Source: Discostella pseudostelligera (Eukaryota > Bacillariophyta > Thalassiosirophyceae > Thalassiosirales > Thalassiosiraceae). Taken from it: a DNA stretch of 39,694 bases. Below are positions 19,824-30,340 of the stretch, piece by piece. The stretch's first letter is position 1; every line of letters starts with the position of its first letter. The notes under the pieces were generated by a model. The model saw only the letters and a list, made by a program, of their open reading frames with translations, did no database searches and was not told where the DNA came from. The DNA lies in contig JALLBK010000319.1 in assembly GCA_036940085.1 (NCBI GenBank), forward strand, positions 1-39,694. The letters run 5' to 3'. A program made the translations under genes and the position numbers.

Positions 19824-21207
19824 ATGATGGTCAGCCACCGAAACTATCCCGTGGCTGTGCCATTCGCCATGATAGGCATTGTATTTGCGCCGTATGAGCA
19901 GCTTGGCCATGCATTTACCATGCTTCCGGCATCGGGATCTGACTTATTTGGCTCGCGGATGAGCACATTGTCAAACAACTATCAACTGGAACAGAATGGC
20001 CGTCGACTTACTTCGTGCATTGCATCAGCCACGATGATGGATTATCCACCCATAGATGATGATTATGCATACAGTCCATTTCCTCAGCTTTATGGCAACA
20101 CCCTCGTTTCGGTCGAAACCATCGCATCGCTGAACAAAGCGCAACAGCAACAACATGATGCACTTCCCACCACGTCGTCCAAAGTAATCTTCGTCGACGG
20201 GTCATGGTATCACCGTCCCGATCCAATTACCAACCTCCCTCGCAATCCATCTCAAGATTTCATATCTGGGCCACGTTTACCCTCCGCACGATATCTAGAC
20301 ATTGATGCCCTAGCCACATCCCATGAATTATTTCCCGCCGACAATCCCAAGAAATTGCCACACATGATGCCACCACCTAAATTATTTTGCTTGGCAATGG
20401 ATGCTTACAATACACGCAACGACGATCATGTAATTGTTTATGCAAGAAGGGGTGCATTTTTTACTCCACGAGTTTGGTTTTTGTTTCATAGCATGGGCCA
20501 CGATATACGGAGATTGCATATTATGCAAGGATCGTTGGAAGATTATGTCGAAGTGGGCGGAGTAGTCGACACTGGCGAATATCATCATTCCACAACTGTC
20601 ATGGGGGAACGATACATTGATTGCTTTGATCGAGGGATACTCAATGTCACACGGCTGTACCAGGAGTACTTTACCACCACAATACCTCGATACAGTGTTG
20701 GTGTTCCATCTGCGATGAACATTTGTAACAAAGATGCAGTACTGGAAGCTTTGAGTAACGTGGGTGACGAGAACAAGAATACTGTTATTATCGACACTAG
20801 AGGATCGGGATATACAAAGAAAGGTCATATGCCAAATGCAATACATCTCCCATACTCTCAAATTGCCACTCCTACGAATGCATTAAAGATTCAACCAGTC
20901 TCAATGTTGAAGAAGCTGTTTGAAGATCGAGGAATCGACTATCTGGACCCAACGATGAAAATTATTCTCAGTTGTGGAAGCGGAGTGTGAGAACCATGTT
21001 TTTGTCTGCATTCCTCTTCTATTTGTTCATTCGCGACTTTCTAATTTGCAAGATTTCCTGTCCTGATGTAGGTCTGTCTGCCACGGTTACCTCGCACTGA
21101 AAGAACTTGGGAGGAACATCACTGAGGAGAATACGTTAGTGTATGATGGATCTTGGGCTGAATGGGGAAGCGACGATGATTTACCAAAGATTTTTCCTGT
21201 GAAATGA
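19824..21207 (+). CDS. Plastid-directed 3-mercaptopyruvate/thiosulfate sulfurtransferase
   Basis: Two tandem rhodanese domains, 432 residues, from exons 19824-20986 and 21072-21207. The 85-bp intron (GTGAGA to TGTAG, phase 2) lies inside the catalytic loop and is removed to give SCGSGVSVC with the catalytic Cys384. CGSGV is the loop of 3-mercaptopyruvate sulfurtransferases; thiosulfate-specific rhodaneses have CRKG instead. The inactive N-terminal rhodanese copy is recognisable by VIFVDGSWYHRPD, ARYLDIDALA and VIVYARRGAFFTPRVWFLFHSMGH; the second copy by VIIDTRGSGYTKKGHMPNAIHLPY and GYLALKELG, ending LVYDGSWAEWG. The N-terminus is a signal-like segment ending HAF, as in diatom plastid precursors. 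The ATG pair at 19824/19827 is the first near this segment, though the frame is open from 19512. Confidence 0.87.
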
Positions 21208-21786
21208 ACACTCCACAACAGTCACACTCGTAACCAGGCAGTGGCATCGGCACCAATGAATACACAACAATGAACAGCAATAGGTTAATGGGAACTACAG
21301 CAACAACCAAGGTTTGAATCAAGGTTCACCGAAACACAGATAACACACAATTATAGGAATTCTGGGACGGACAATCACAATGATGTTGCCTGTAGTCGAT
21401 CAACATAAGCGAAGCTTTCACCCATTACGGGTTGTTGTCGAGAGGTCAGAAGACGATCATGATAATCACGTCTACCGGATGATTGGTCGTGATGACGATG
21501 GTGATGTTGTGATGAGAAGTAGTGGCTGTTGGTTGGATGGACTTCTACCTTCACCTTGACTCTTCGCTTGTCGGTGTTTTGCATGTATGTAAGTCACCGG
21601 AGGTCTGCAAATTTTGATTTCTCAAATTAATATTAATTCCTACGTAGTAATTTAAAATTAAATTAAAATTGAATTCTTTCATACCCTATGTAGTTACAGC
21701 GGACATGGCATGTGAAACATTCATACTTGTTCCAACGTAGATATCATTTTGGCGCGCCCAATCAATACCATCCATCCACCGTCACC
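21208..21786. other. Intergenic region with AT-rich upstream block
   Basis: This stretch lies between the sulfurtransferase stop and the methyltransferase start, both on the plus strand. Bases 21615-21685 are strongly AT-rich (runs such as AAATTAATATTAATT, TTTAAAATTAAATTAAAATT) just upstream of the methyltransferase ATG and are a plausible promoter or core. The minus strand holds a small candidate gene at 21375-21584 and, separately, an open hydrophobic frame at about 21210-21320. Confidence 0.35.
21375..21584 (-). CDS. Doubtful small ORF
   Basis: A 69-codon ATG-initiated frame encodes a basic, His-rich peptide (VKVKVEVHPTN, QHHHRHHDQ, SFAYVDRLQ) with no domain I recognise. Downstream on the same strand, at about 21320-21210, another frame encodes a strong transmembrane helix followed by CDCC (LVVAVVPINLLLFIVVYSL). 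The two could be parts of one small membrane protein, but I found no GT-AG pair that joins them in frame. Given 579 bp of otherwise empty sequence, a real gene is possible but not shown. Confidence 0.2.
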   Translation of the reverse strand: MQNTDKRRVKVKVEVHPTNSHYFSSQHHHRHHDQSSGRRDYHDRLLTSRQQPVMGESFAYVDRLQATSL

Positions 21787-24316
21787 ATGACCATGATCCA
21801 CAACCACCGCACCATCACCTCCCAGCCCTACACCAACACCATGGCCACAGTTCCGGAAATCTCTTCTGCCGCCGAAGATGAACAGCAGCAGTCGTCTCAA
21901 TGGACTGGCGACGTTTGGATCCAAGATCATTGGACCGAAGAAGACAAAGCCGAAGCGAGGGGTCGTCTCGCGGCATCATCTCGATTTTGTCGCGGTGGAC
22001 AGGACGCGAATGATTGCGAGCTGCGGCAACAGCAACAAGCACACGCTTTTCAACAATTCCGACGGAATGCTTCGACGAATTGGAATGTATTTTACCATCA
22101 GAATACAACAAATTTCTTCAAAGATAGGCATTATCTCCAGAAATCATTCCCAAACGAATTCGGTTGGCTCTACGACATGACAAATGTTGGTGATGCAATC
22201 AGATGTGATCCGGGTGGAACGGAAAATGAGACAAGCACAGCGCCAGCACCACCGGTAGATAATAGTATAACCAAAGCCGAGTTCCGAATAGTTGAAGTGG
22301 GATGCGGAGTCGGGAATGCAATCCTTCCTTTGTTGGAGCAGCATTCCAAACTGATGCAACAATACACAAAAGAACTGAATATGTCATCAAGCGATGAAAT
22401 TGGTACACCATCACTCCGTCCATGCCCACCGAAGTTCCACATACACTGTCTTGATTTTGCACCAAATGCAATACAGCTACTCAAGAAGGATACTCGCTTC
22501 CAAGCTGCTGCGATGGAGGGAAGGGCCACCGCTCATGTGTACGATTTGTCCTCGATGCATCCCTCCTCAATCGACATCGGAATTGATCATGCTGATTTTC
22601 CTACACAGCTATCTGACAATACTTCCACTCAAACAAAAACGCATCAATCACTAGCAAACTCCGCAGATGTGGCAATACTCCTGTTCTGCCTCTCGGCTAT
22701 TGGGCCTCATCCTAGTCCTGCTCTGCGCCGTGCAGCACAGAATGTTATTGACATGTTAAGACCTGGAGGGACTTTGGTGATACGTGATTACGGTAGACTG
22801 GATGAAGGTATAGTGATGAATATCTCTCGTGCTGATGTGCATGTTGGTATCTTATTTAAGAATATTCTCTCTTGCTTTTTTTCTCCCGATACACAGCTCA
22901 AATGAAACTCGGCAATGGAGACAAGGAATTGAGTGATAATTTCTATCGAAAAGGAGATGGCACGGGGTGTTACTACTTCGAACTGAATGATTTGAAAGAT
23001 TTGTTTCTCGCTAAGGATGATGATGCAGTGAACTATGGCAAGCTTGAGCTATTAGAACTTGACTACATCCAGCGTGTGTATCGAAATCGAGGAGATGGGA
23101 CGTGCCGCCGACGAGTTTGGATACAGGGCAGATTTCGTAAGCCTGTGTTGGATAGAAAGAACAGCGGTAATTCCAGAGACATCAGTCACATAGTTGTCGA
23201 TCCATTGAGAGATTTTCTGGACAGTTCCGTGAGACGCTGGGATGATTACTACAGGTCTCTACAAGAGAAGACTTCGTCGTCATTCTCCTTGCCAACTAAT
23301 CTCTTTCAGATTTTCCCGAATGAGTTTATGCCTTGGATATCGTCGCAGTCGTCAAAAAGAAAGGAAGGAAGGCCTCAAAACCAGTCTGGGACCATGTGCG
23401 GAACTCCGATTTCTTCGTCGCATGTTACAGTTATTGATTTCGGGTGTGGTCTTGGCAATGAAACACTTCTGAATATTATTGAATGCCAAGCGGAATGTAA
23501 TGAAGAAGTTCATTGCCAGGACGTAGCACAAGAGGAATGGCACTTACTTCCAAAGACATGTTCATTGTCGGAGTCTTCAAAAGCACCAATACTCAATGTC
23601 CACTTTATTGATGTTTCCAATGAAGCGATCGATAGATTACGCAATGATCCAAGATACAAACGTGCTGCAAAGTCCAACGCGGAGAACATGTCTCCCGCGA
23701 ACATCACATGTCGACTTTGCAATTTTGCATCATCCCAACCAATGGTTGATCAATCAGCAGATATTGCTCTGTTGCTGTTTGCGCTCTCGGCCATTGGACC
23801 ATATCAGCGGTATCAGCATCGATCAGACAATGACAATGCATCAGGTATGATCATGGCCGTACAACATGCAGTGAACATGTTGAAAGACGATGGCGTTATT
23901 CTCTTTCGAGATTATGCCCGTTATGATGATGATCAATTGCGTGAGTGTTCCTATTCTGCATCTGAATTTACTCGTCAATCAAATTCGCTGATATCTCTCT
24001 ATTGTGATTAGAGCTAAACTCCGTCGTTGGTGCACAACTCTGTGAGAACTTTTATGTACGCTGTGGAGAAGACGATGACGATCATAATCCAACATCTACC
24101 GGAACAGGATGTTATTTCTTTAATCTGGAAGAGGTTCGAGAGTTATTTACCAATGCAGGCCTTGAGGAATTGCAACTTGAGTACGTGACACGTGTTATCA
24201 AGAAGAGTGGTAAAAATGGACGAGACTGCAATAGGAATGGCGGCGGGGCGAGCAGAACGAGGAGATGGGTTTTAGGCCGGTTTCGTAAAGTACTCCGGCA
24301 TAAGAAGTCAGCATAG
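21787..24316 (+). CDS. Double-headed METTL2/6/8-type methyltransferase (tRNA m3C family)
   Basis: Exons 21787-22807, 22897-23940 and 24012-24316 give 789 residues; introns of 89 bp (GTATAG to CACAG) and 71 bp (GTGAGT to ATTAG) are both phase 1. METTL2/6/8 (Trm140/141) put 3-methylcytidine on tRNA position 32. Domain 1 shows the entry signature NWNVFYHQNTTNFFKDRHYL, motif I VEVGCGVGN (about 169), AILLFCLSAI, VIRDYGRLDEAQ and SDNFYRKGDGTGCYYF. Domain 2 begins about residue 410 with RRWDDYYRSLQ, then motif I VIDFGCGLGN (about 519), ALLLFALSAI, LFRDYARYDDDQL and CENFYVR...GTGCYFF, closing with RRWVLGRFRK. So one chain carries two complete family domains, and both introns fall at the same place (after RLDE and after DDQL). 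Domain 2 lacks the FFKDRHYL block. The start is the first ATG; GTG at 21712 was rejected. Confidence 0.85.
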
Positions 24317-24426
24317 GTAGAGAGATAACATTTTGCTGCAGTAACTGTTAATTGTTTTCATCGTCAATCATCGGATCTGAATCCTTATGAAGTTAGAAAT
24401 TTATTTGAATCCTGATCGATCCTGAT

Positions 24427-25068
24427 TCAGCCTACGTCCAAGCTCCTGACAAAAGTGAGATATTCCTGAACACATTCTTCAACAAACTCTCCCCCCCAGC
24501 ATTCTGGCAGTGTACCCACAATTTTCCCCGGGTTTCCTCGCACTCTCGAATAGGGTGGCACAACCATATCGGGTGGTATGATTGTATCATCTTCAATGAT
24601 GCAATTGTCGTGCACCTTGGTTCGTGGCATTAATATGCAATTATGTCCGATCTTGACATTTGAACCGATCGATATTGATTGAATATGTGAATTGGATGCT
24701 ATTTGCGTGTGCGAACCGATGATTAATGGGAGTGCCTTTTCATTCTCGCCCGGTGGTAGTGGGTTAGCAGAGGTTCGATCGACAATAGCCAACAGCGGAT
24801 CACTCGAACTAGGAACCACCGACGGCATCAGAACCACGCCTTCATCTATGAAACAATATCGGCCAATATGGATGGAAGAGCCATAATCTCCATGAATGGT
24901 GACGTTCACTTTAATGAGCGATTTGCCATTCGAAATAAGATTTTGCGCACGGAGGATGTTCGCAGATCGGGCGATGTACGTTTGTGTGGTAGTAATAATA
25001 TAATCTAATGATTTATTAGATGTAGATAATGACGACGACCTGGCACTATGCGATGGAAAGTCCGCCAT
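24427..25068 (-). CDS. DCTN5: Dynactin p25 (subunit 5)
   Basis: Dynactin p25 is a left-handed beta-helix protein at the pointed end of the dynactin filament, where it helps link dynein to cargo. The single-exon product is 213 residues (human 182). The hexapeptide repeats run from about residue 35: LISNGKSLIKVNVTIHGDYG, IHIGRYCFIDEGVVLMP, IIGSHTQIASNSHIQSISIG, VKIGHNCILMPRTKVHDNCII and DDTIIPPDMVVPPYSRVRGNPG, ending GTLPECW. The human order [85 protein letters not shown] matches throughout. About 30 extra residues (LPSVVPSSS to KALP) sit between repeats. The ATG at 25068 was chosen over the open upstream frame, which is only translated promoter. It diverges from CEP131. Confidence 0.88.
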   Translation of the reverse strand: MADFPSHSARSSSLSTSNKSLDYIITTTQTYIARSANILRAQNLISNGKSLIKVNVTIHGDYGSSIHIGRYCFIDEGVVLMPSVVPSSSDPLLAIVDRTSANPLPPGENEKALPLIIGSHTQIASNSHIQSISIGSNVKIGHNCILMPRTKVHDNCIIEDDTIIPPDMVVPPYSRVRGNPGKIVGTLPECWGGEFVEECVQEYLTFVRSLDVG

Positions 25069-25700
25069 GGTCACGGTGATGATTGGTAGATAATATTGGT
25101 CGGACGGAGTGGAAAGTGGAAGTAGTGGCAGCAGGGGTACGATACTGGGTACTGATGCTGGCGGGAGAAAGCTTTTTGGCGGGAAGAAAGATCTTGGCGG
25201 AAAATAGCGGGAAACAAGATCTTTGCCCGAAAGAATGAATTTGGCGGGATGAAGCTCGGCCGCGGGCAAACCACCTAAATCCACCAGACCATGGCCATGG
25301 CGGACCAGACGACGACGACGACGACGTCCGTTGCTGTCCGGGGAGGGACGCAAGCAAAGCCCTTTTCTCAATAGGACGAATGAAATGAAATCATTTGCGG
25401 CTATGCCTATGCCGTTGCGGAAGGCGCTATCTACGCACCTTCTTTAACAATCGATCGAGTCTGTCAGCGTGCACCGCAGATACATAATGCATGACACACA
25501 CAACGAGGTAGATATGGATATGGGATGACGATTTTCTGTTGAGCTAAGGCAACGTCGCCTCGTGCGCTGTGGTTTCATGCGGAAATTATTTGTTGGTGCG
25601 CCTCAAATCTTTCATTTTGAAATGCCGCAGCCTGTTCATTTAAAATTGATGGCGAAGGCGGTAGCCGATGGGCGATGAGAATTTGAATTTTGAATAAAAG
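25069..25700. promoter_or_regulatory. Shared DCTN5/CEP131 promoter with three TGGCGGGA sites
   Basis: TGGCGGGA occurs at 25159-25166, 25177-25184 and 25242-25249. Near variants TTGGCGGAAAA (25194-25204) and TAGCGGGAAAC (25205-25215) lie between them, so five related elements sit within 95 bp. They lie 90-180 bp upstream of the dynactin p25 ATG and 450-540 bp from the CEP131 ATG. Closer to CEP131, a short upstream ORF begins ATGGCGAAGG at 25650. Confidence 0.6.
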
Positions 25701-26822
25701 ATGGCTTCGCTCGGTGAAAAGCTCGTGCACCTTTCGCATGAAATTGAGGAGAGGAAAAAATCAGTGGAGCTCCTAACCCAACTCATTAATGACCAAAGCC
25801 CTCGGCATGCAAGCGAAATCGTCAATTTTGAGAAGGAGCAGAATGAATGCCTAGCAAAAATCACTCGCGAACACTCTCAGATCCAAGAGAAGATGTCGAA
25901 TATCACGGAACCATTGCTTGATAAGAAGACGACACTTGAGAATACCGTCAACGAATTATTGGCTAAACATCGAGAGGCTGAACTGAACAAAATGAGCAAT
26001 GTCGAATCAACCAAACGTGAAATTTCCGATGCAAAAGAGCTTGCTCGTACAACATTCAAACTGGAGAAGAGTCAAAGAGAAAAGGACTGGCTTGATGCGC
26101 GAGTAGCAGAAATGAACAGACTTACTTGGAAAGGTACGCTGGTGAATTACCATACTTTCGTCTTTGTATTCATGTGCTAGTCTTACGATTGATTGAAAGG
26201 CATCGAACCGAATATTGAGCGACTTGTACGGAAGCACAAAGACCAATGCGAGGAGATCAAATCCAAGAGTGAATATTCGAAGAAGAAGCTTGAATTACAG
26301 TTCGAGAACGATCTGGCGGATAGAGTTCAAGCGTACCAACGGGACGAACAACAATCGAATGCTTGGATCAATAAACGAAATGAGTTTGCAGTTTTGTTAG
26401 CGCGAGAGCAGGACGAGCACACACTTAATTTGAAGAAGCTCAAAGACAAATCGATAAAACAAGAAGATACGATGAAGAAATTGCATTCGTTACAGCTCGA
26501 AGCACTAATGAAGAATAATACAGTTGCACTGTCCAAACTTAAGTCATCCGCAAGTGTACATCAGCTGGCGCAAAATCTCATCGCGAAGAAAAGAGCGAGG
26601 CAGCTAGATTTGGAGGCTACTCTGGAGCACACACGTCATAGCAATAACTCGGAAAAACGTGATTGGGAGGAATCATGGATCAAAGCTTCTTCAGCAAGAG
26701 TTGTAAAGAAGAACAACATAATGGTAGAGGAACTTCTGGAGTGGAGGAATGCTGAAATTGATGAACTCATTCGAAGAAGTGTCCAAGATGATATGTCATG
26801 CAATGAAAGAAATGTTCGTTAA
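25701..26822 (+). CDS. CEP131: Short CEP131 (AZI1) homologue, a coiled-coil centriole/basal-body protein
   Basis: CEP131 is a centriolar satellite and basal-body protein needed for cilium formation. Exons 25701-26133 and 26200-26822 give 351 residues; intron 26134-26199 (66 bp, GTACGC to GAAAG, phase 1). Almost the whole chain is predicted coiled coil by its heptad-like Leu/Lys/Glu pattern. The diagnostic segment crosses the splice: SQREKDWLDARVAEMNRLT followed by WKGIEPNIERLVRKHKDQ. This aligns with the vertebrate block REKWI...T-V-(K/R)-GLEPEIQ(K/R)LI..HKQE. The N-terminal EERKKSVELLTQLINDQ resembles the vertebrate EKRRSI..L segment. Animal CEP131 is about 1,080 residues, so the animal N-terminal half is absent here. 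It converges on DNAAF5 with 158 bp between stops. Confidence 0.8.
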
Positions 26823-26980
26823 CCCAAGAGTACATTAGTCAAATAAAGAGCTTGGTCTAAAGGAAATCAAATGTAAGCTACTTAGTAAACATCATGTCGT
26901 CGCATTATGATACTTATTGTAGATATGGTACCAAATAAGCATTGTGAAACGACATCATCAGAGTTCGGCGAATCAATTAC

Positions 26981-29900
26981 TCATTGCGAGTTATGCATTT
27001 GTTCTAACTTTCCCAACAACTCCCGACAGAGCGAAGTGTCTCGGTGTGATTTCATGGACGAATTGATCTGTCGTGCCATCATCTCTACAACCCCACTGTC
27101 TTTGTATTGGCTTTGTAGTTCAACTAGTTTCGACAAAGCTTGAAATACTTGAGATTGAAAATCTTCATCGGGATCATCAAGCTGAATCAGAAGACTGGCA
27201 GTTATTGTCTCGTGTGACGATAGTGAAATATTCGATTGTACGAGAGGGAATAAATCTCTCAGGCAGTTGCACACCGCAATTCTTACAGGACCGTGACTGT
27301 CATCCAACAACTCCAATAGCCGTGGTAAGATAGTATCAATAGCTTGTGGATTGTTTTCCCATGTTATGGAGAACATCTCGTTGGAGACTTGTTGTATTGT
27401 CAGAGACAGGCACACGCAAGATAATTCCCGAACCGACGAATCTGCATCATCGAAGCTTGAGTGCAGAGTTGGAATAAGACATGATAGTATATCAGGGTGG
27501 ATAAGAGCAGTTCTCCCAATCAAAAGAGAGAATAGTGTAGCCAACGATAGCTTTCTCAGCGCTGATGCCATTCCACCTACTCTCCAAACTAGATTTGGTA
27601 AGACTATTGATAGTATGACATCCGCCGTAAATTGGGCAGAAAAAGAAGATGATACATCATTCGAGGGCCCGCATTGTTGATTTGTGAGAGTATTGGAGAA
27701 GCTCTTATCAGTAAGAATTGTTTGTAACATTGCCATCAGTGAGATACGAAGAGAATAATCTTCAGGCATTTCATCATTCAGTTTATCACCATTCGAACAT
27801 GGATGTTGCGCACCATCGGTGGAATTGTTGTTGTAATCCATAGTAGACAAGTGACTGATAAAAAATGGTGCAACCATATCAAAACTGCTTCCCACTGTTG
27901 ACCCACTGCAAGCGCGTAATAATGCGTCGACAGCAAGAAGGGCGGGTTCTGACTGCTTCCATGGAAAAGGAGGAGCAGTCGCCACGATCATAGCAAACAA
28001 TTTTCGGAAATGGACATCAAATAAGGACGAGCCCTTCTCTTCGCAAGTTGAGTCCAACCCTTCGGATGACGAAAATGATCGAAGTGTTCCCATAGCCTTT
28101 GATGACAAGTCGAACTCCGACGGGCAACCCAGGAGATATGCAACGGCGACCAAGACGTTTACGATAATATCTTCCGTAAGCGACAGTTTTGATTCAATAT
28201 CATGGACGCAATTGGCAAATGAATCACACGCATCAGCCAAAGCCCACGCCAATGAAGAGCTTGATGAAACGTTGTTGGTAATTGCCGTGTGGTAGAAGAG
28301 TTTACTAATAGCCGTGGCTGATGAAAGAGATTCGTGGAACCAATGTGGGGTCGGGATATATATTGTTGGGTCAACTTCGCGTAGAATGGATGCGGCTTCT
28401 TTGGAAGTTATGGAGCCCTTCAATAATTTGTCAAGAATCAACAACTGAGACGTCAAGTGGCGTGGCGATGGAGCAACTTTGGATTCATTTGAATGGATAG
28501 CCATTGCCTCAAAGTCGTCATCGATCACTGTCGCTCTCAGATCATCTAGATCGCACAATAATGCCACCACAGCATTCGAAACGGAATCATTGGCACCAAG
28601 AGTGTGGCAGCATGCGAATGATGCTTCTATAACCACTTTTTCATCGCTGAGTATATTCATGGACAAAATATTAACGATGTCATGAATCATGGTATCCGAT
28701 AATCTCACTTGCGTCGCACAAGTTGATGATTCTGAGCTGCCGTCATTCATCAATGGAATCGTAATACTGAAAAGGACTTGGAGTGCATCTAGCGAGCTTA
28801 CTCGACTCTGGCAGCATGCCCAACCATTAGAACACGAACTGAGGAGCAGCTCCAACATCGGGCCGAAATACGAGACCAGAAAGTTCTTTGATAGCATTCC
28901 TCCATTTCCTTCACATGATAGACCCCTCAATTGTTGAATTGCCAACGAACGAACGCCAGCTACACTTCCCTTCGACATCCCCACTAGAAACAGTGTCAGC
29001 ACCCGTGCCTCTACCACGGTTGTAATATCTGTTGTAGTAGTGTTCGTATGTTGAAGATTGCTGAGGTCGGAGGCAGATACTGTTGGAGGCTGAAATGTAA
29101 TCGTAGGATCTGGGGAATAGCTCCATTTAAGAGTATTGGCAATCGATCCAAGTGATTGCAATACTGACAATTTCACCGACGCTGAAGAATCCAGTTTTAG
29201 CAAATCTTCCCACTCGGGAAGAAGACTGTGTTGTAGAATGTGCTCCATTGATGTTGAATGACTTCCATCGTTCGAAAGATGACCAACAACTGAGATTGAT
29301 GGCATATCGGCACTGATCTCATCTTTGATTGGCATAGATTTGCCTAGTCTCGGGCAACATAGAACGATTCCGGTACTTGCTTCCACAGCCTTACATCTCG
29401 TTTTGGCGTGACGGTGCCGCATGAGACATTTCTTAGATATCGATGCAGTGGATGATTGTTCTACACCTCCACGAGTATCATTACTCACTCTGCCTGATAA
29501 AGGCACCAACAAGCTTGCAGCATTCATGCGCACCGCCAAGGGACATAATTGTGCAAGCAATTGTACTAAATCGCATGCCGCTCGCGAAATTTCAGGGTAG
29601 GGGTCGAGGAAGGTAGATTTGGAAAGTGTTTGGCAAATGTCGGATGTTGCCTCGATTATCATCTTGTTCCATTTATCATCAGTGTCTATGGCGAAGCAAT
29701 CTTTGCTGAATGAAGTTAAGCAGTATCCCCCCAAATCAACCATGAGCTCAACTAGCAGTAATCGAATGTGTTCTGACGGTTCCCGAGGCTCTGTCATTGT
29801 TCCATGATGAAAGCCGTCGTTGTTGGATGCATTGTGAAATGTCATTCGATTTTGAAACAATTGCAGATAACGATGGAACACCTTCAGCAGTGTCATGTGC

Positions 29901-30340
29901 AACCTCTTCTCTTGCACTGTATCTGTGCCCTTACCGGCATCATTCTCATTGTCGTCTGCAAATGCCCGACGACATAATAATTTCAAAATTTCGACGCTCG
30001 ATTCGCGATGCCCCTCGGTAGAGAAATCATCGTGATGGTTGATAATCATTATCAACGCTGTTAGAATGGATGGCCCTTTATCGTCGCAAGGATTGAAACG
30101 ATCACTGGCCGCGACTGCATCGCCTCCACCGCCAAAGCCGTCGGCGTCGGCAAGCAATTCAAACAGAATTGATCTTGAGATCTTAGGAAGGATTTCCTTC
30201 TTCCATTGATTGAGTAACGTCGTACATGTTCGGCGCCCACTGGCACGATTGGTGGCAGATATTGCTCGGATCAACTCCTCGGTGGCGAGTGATGGTGCCG
30301 TCGCCGTGGCGCCGGGTTCGACGGTGGCGGCGGCGGCCAT
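26981..30340 (-). CDS. DNAAF5: Dynein axonemal assembly factor 5 (HEATR2)
   Basis: DNAAF5/HEATR2 is a cytoplasmic HEAT-repeat protein that helps pre-assemble ciliary dynein arms. The single-exon product is 1119 residues (human about 855). HEAT repeats cover most of the chain. Family landmarks are YPEISRAACDLVQLLAQLCP, then KKCLMRHRHAKTRCKAVEA (human HQHSKVRVAAVEA), then LPNLVWRVGGMASALRKLSL (human LPNLVW.AG+..AA+R) and the end LIQLDDPDEDFQSQVFQALS, MKSHRDTSLCRELLGKL, parallel to human [33 protein letters not shown]. Extra length comes from Ser/Asp-rich inserts. The ATG at 30340 is the first; the frame upstream opens with GTG only. Its promoter carries TCCCGCCA. It is expected only where motile flagella are built. 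Confidence 0.85.
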   Translation of the reverse strand: MAAAATVEPGATATAPSLATEELIRAISATNRASGRRTCTTLLNQWKKEILPKISRSILFELLADADGFGGGGDAVAASDRFNPCDDKGPSILTALIMIINHHDDFSTEGHRESSVEILKLLCRRAFADDNENDAGKGTDTVQEKRLHMTLLKVFHRYLQLFQNRMTFHNASNNDGFHHGTMTEPREPSEHIRLLLVELMVDLGGYCLTSFSKDCFAIDTDDKWNKMIIEATSDICQTLSKSTFLDPYPEISRAACDLVQLLAQLCPLAVRMNAASLLVPLSGRVSNDTRGGVEQSSTASISKKCLMRHRHAKTRCKAVEASTGIVLCCPRLGKSMPIKDEISADMPSISVVGHLSNDGSHSTSMEHILQHSLLPEWEDLLKLDSSASVKLSVLQSLGSIANTLKWSYSPDPTITFQPPTVSASDLSNLQHTNTTTTDITTVVEARVLTLFLVGMSKGSVAGVRSLAIQQLRGLSCEGNGGMLSKNFLVSYFGPMLELLLSSCSNGWACCQSRVSSLDALQVLFSITIPLMNDGSSESSTCATQVRLSDTMIHDIVNILSMNILSDEKVVIEASFACCHTLGANDSVSNAVVALLCDLDDLRATVIDDDFEAMAIHSNESKVAPSPRHLTSQLLILDKLLKGSITSKEAASILREVDPTIYIPTPHWFHESLSSATAISKLFYHTAITNNVSSSSSLAWALADACDSFANCVHDIESKLSLTEDIIVNVLVAVAYLLGCPSEFDLSSKAMGTLRSFSSSEGLDSTCEEKGSSLFDVHFRKLFAMIVATAPPFPWKQSEPALLAVDALLRACSGSTVGSSFDMVAPFFISHLSTMDYNNNSTDGAQHPCSNGDKLNDEMPEDYSLRISLMAMLQTILTDKSFSNTLTNQQCGPSNDVSSSFSAQFTADVILSIVLPNLVWRVGGMASALRKLSLATLFSLLIGRTALIHPDILSCLIPTLHSSFDDADSSVRELSCVCLSLTIQQVSNEMFSITWENNPQAIDTILPRLLELLDDSHGPVRIAVCNCLRDLFPLVQSNISLSSHETITASLLIQLDDPDEDFQSQVFQALSKLVELQSQYKDSGVVEMMARQINSSMKSHRDTSLCRELLGKLEQMHNSQ

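Noticed and set aside
20330..20340. TTCCCGCCG in the sulfurtransferase exon as an E2F-like site
   Set aside because: It does not match the 8-mer (G in place of A) and lies inside coding sequence.
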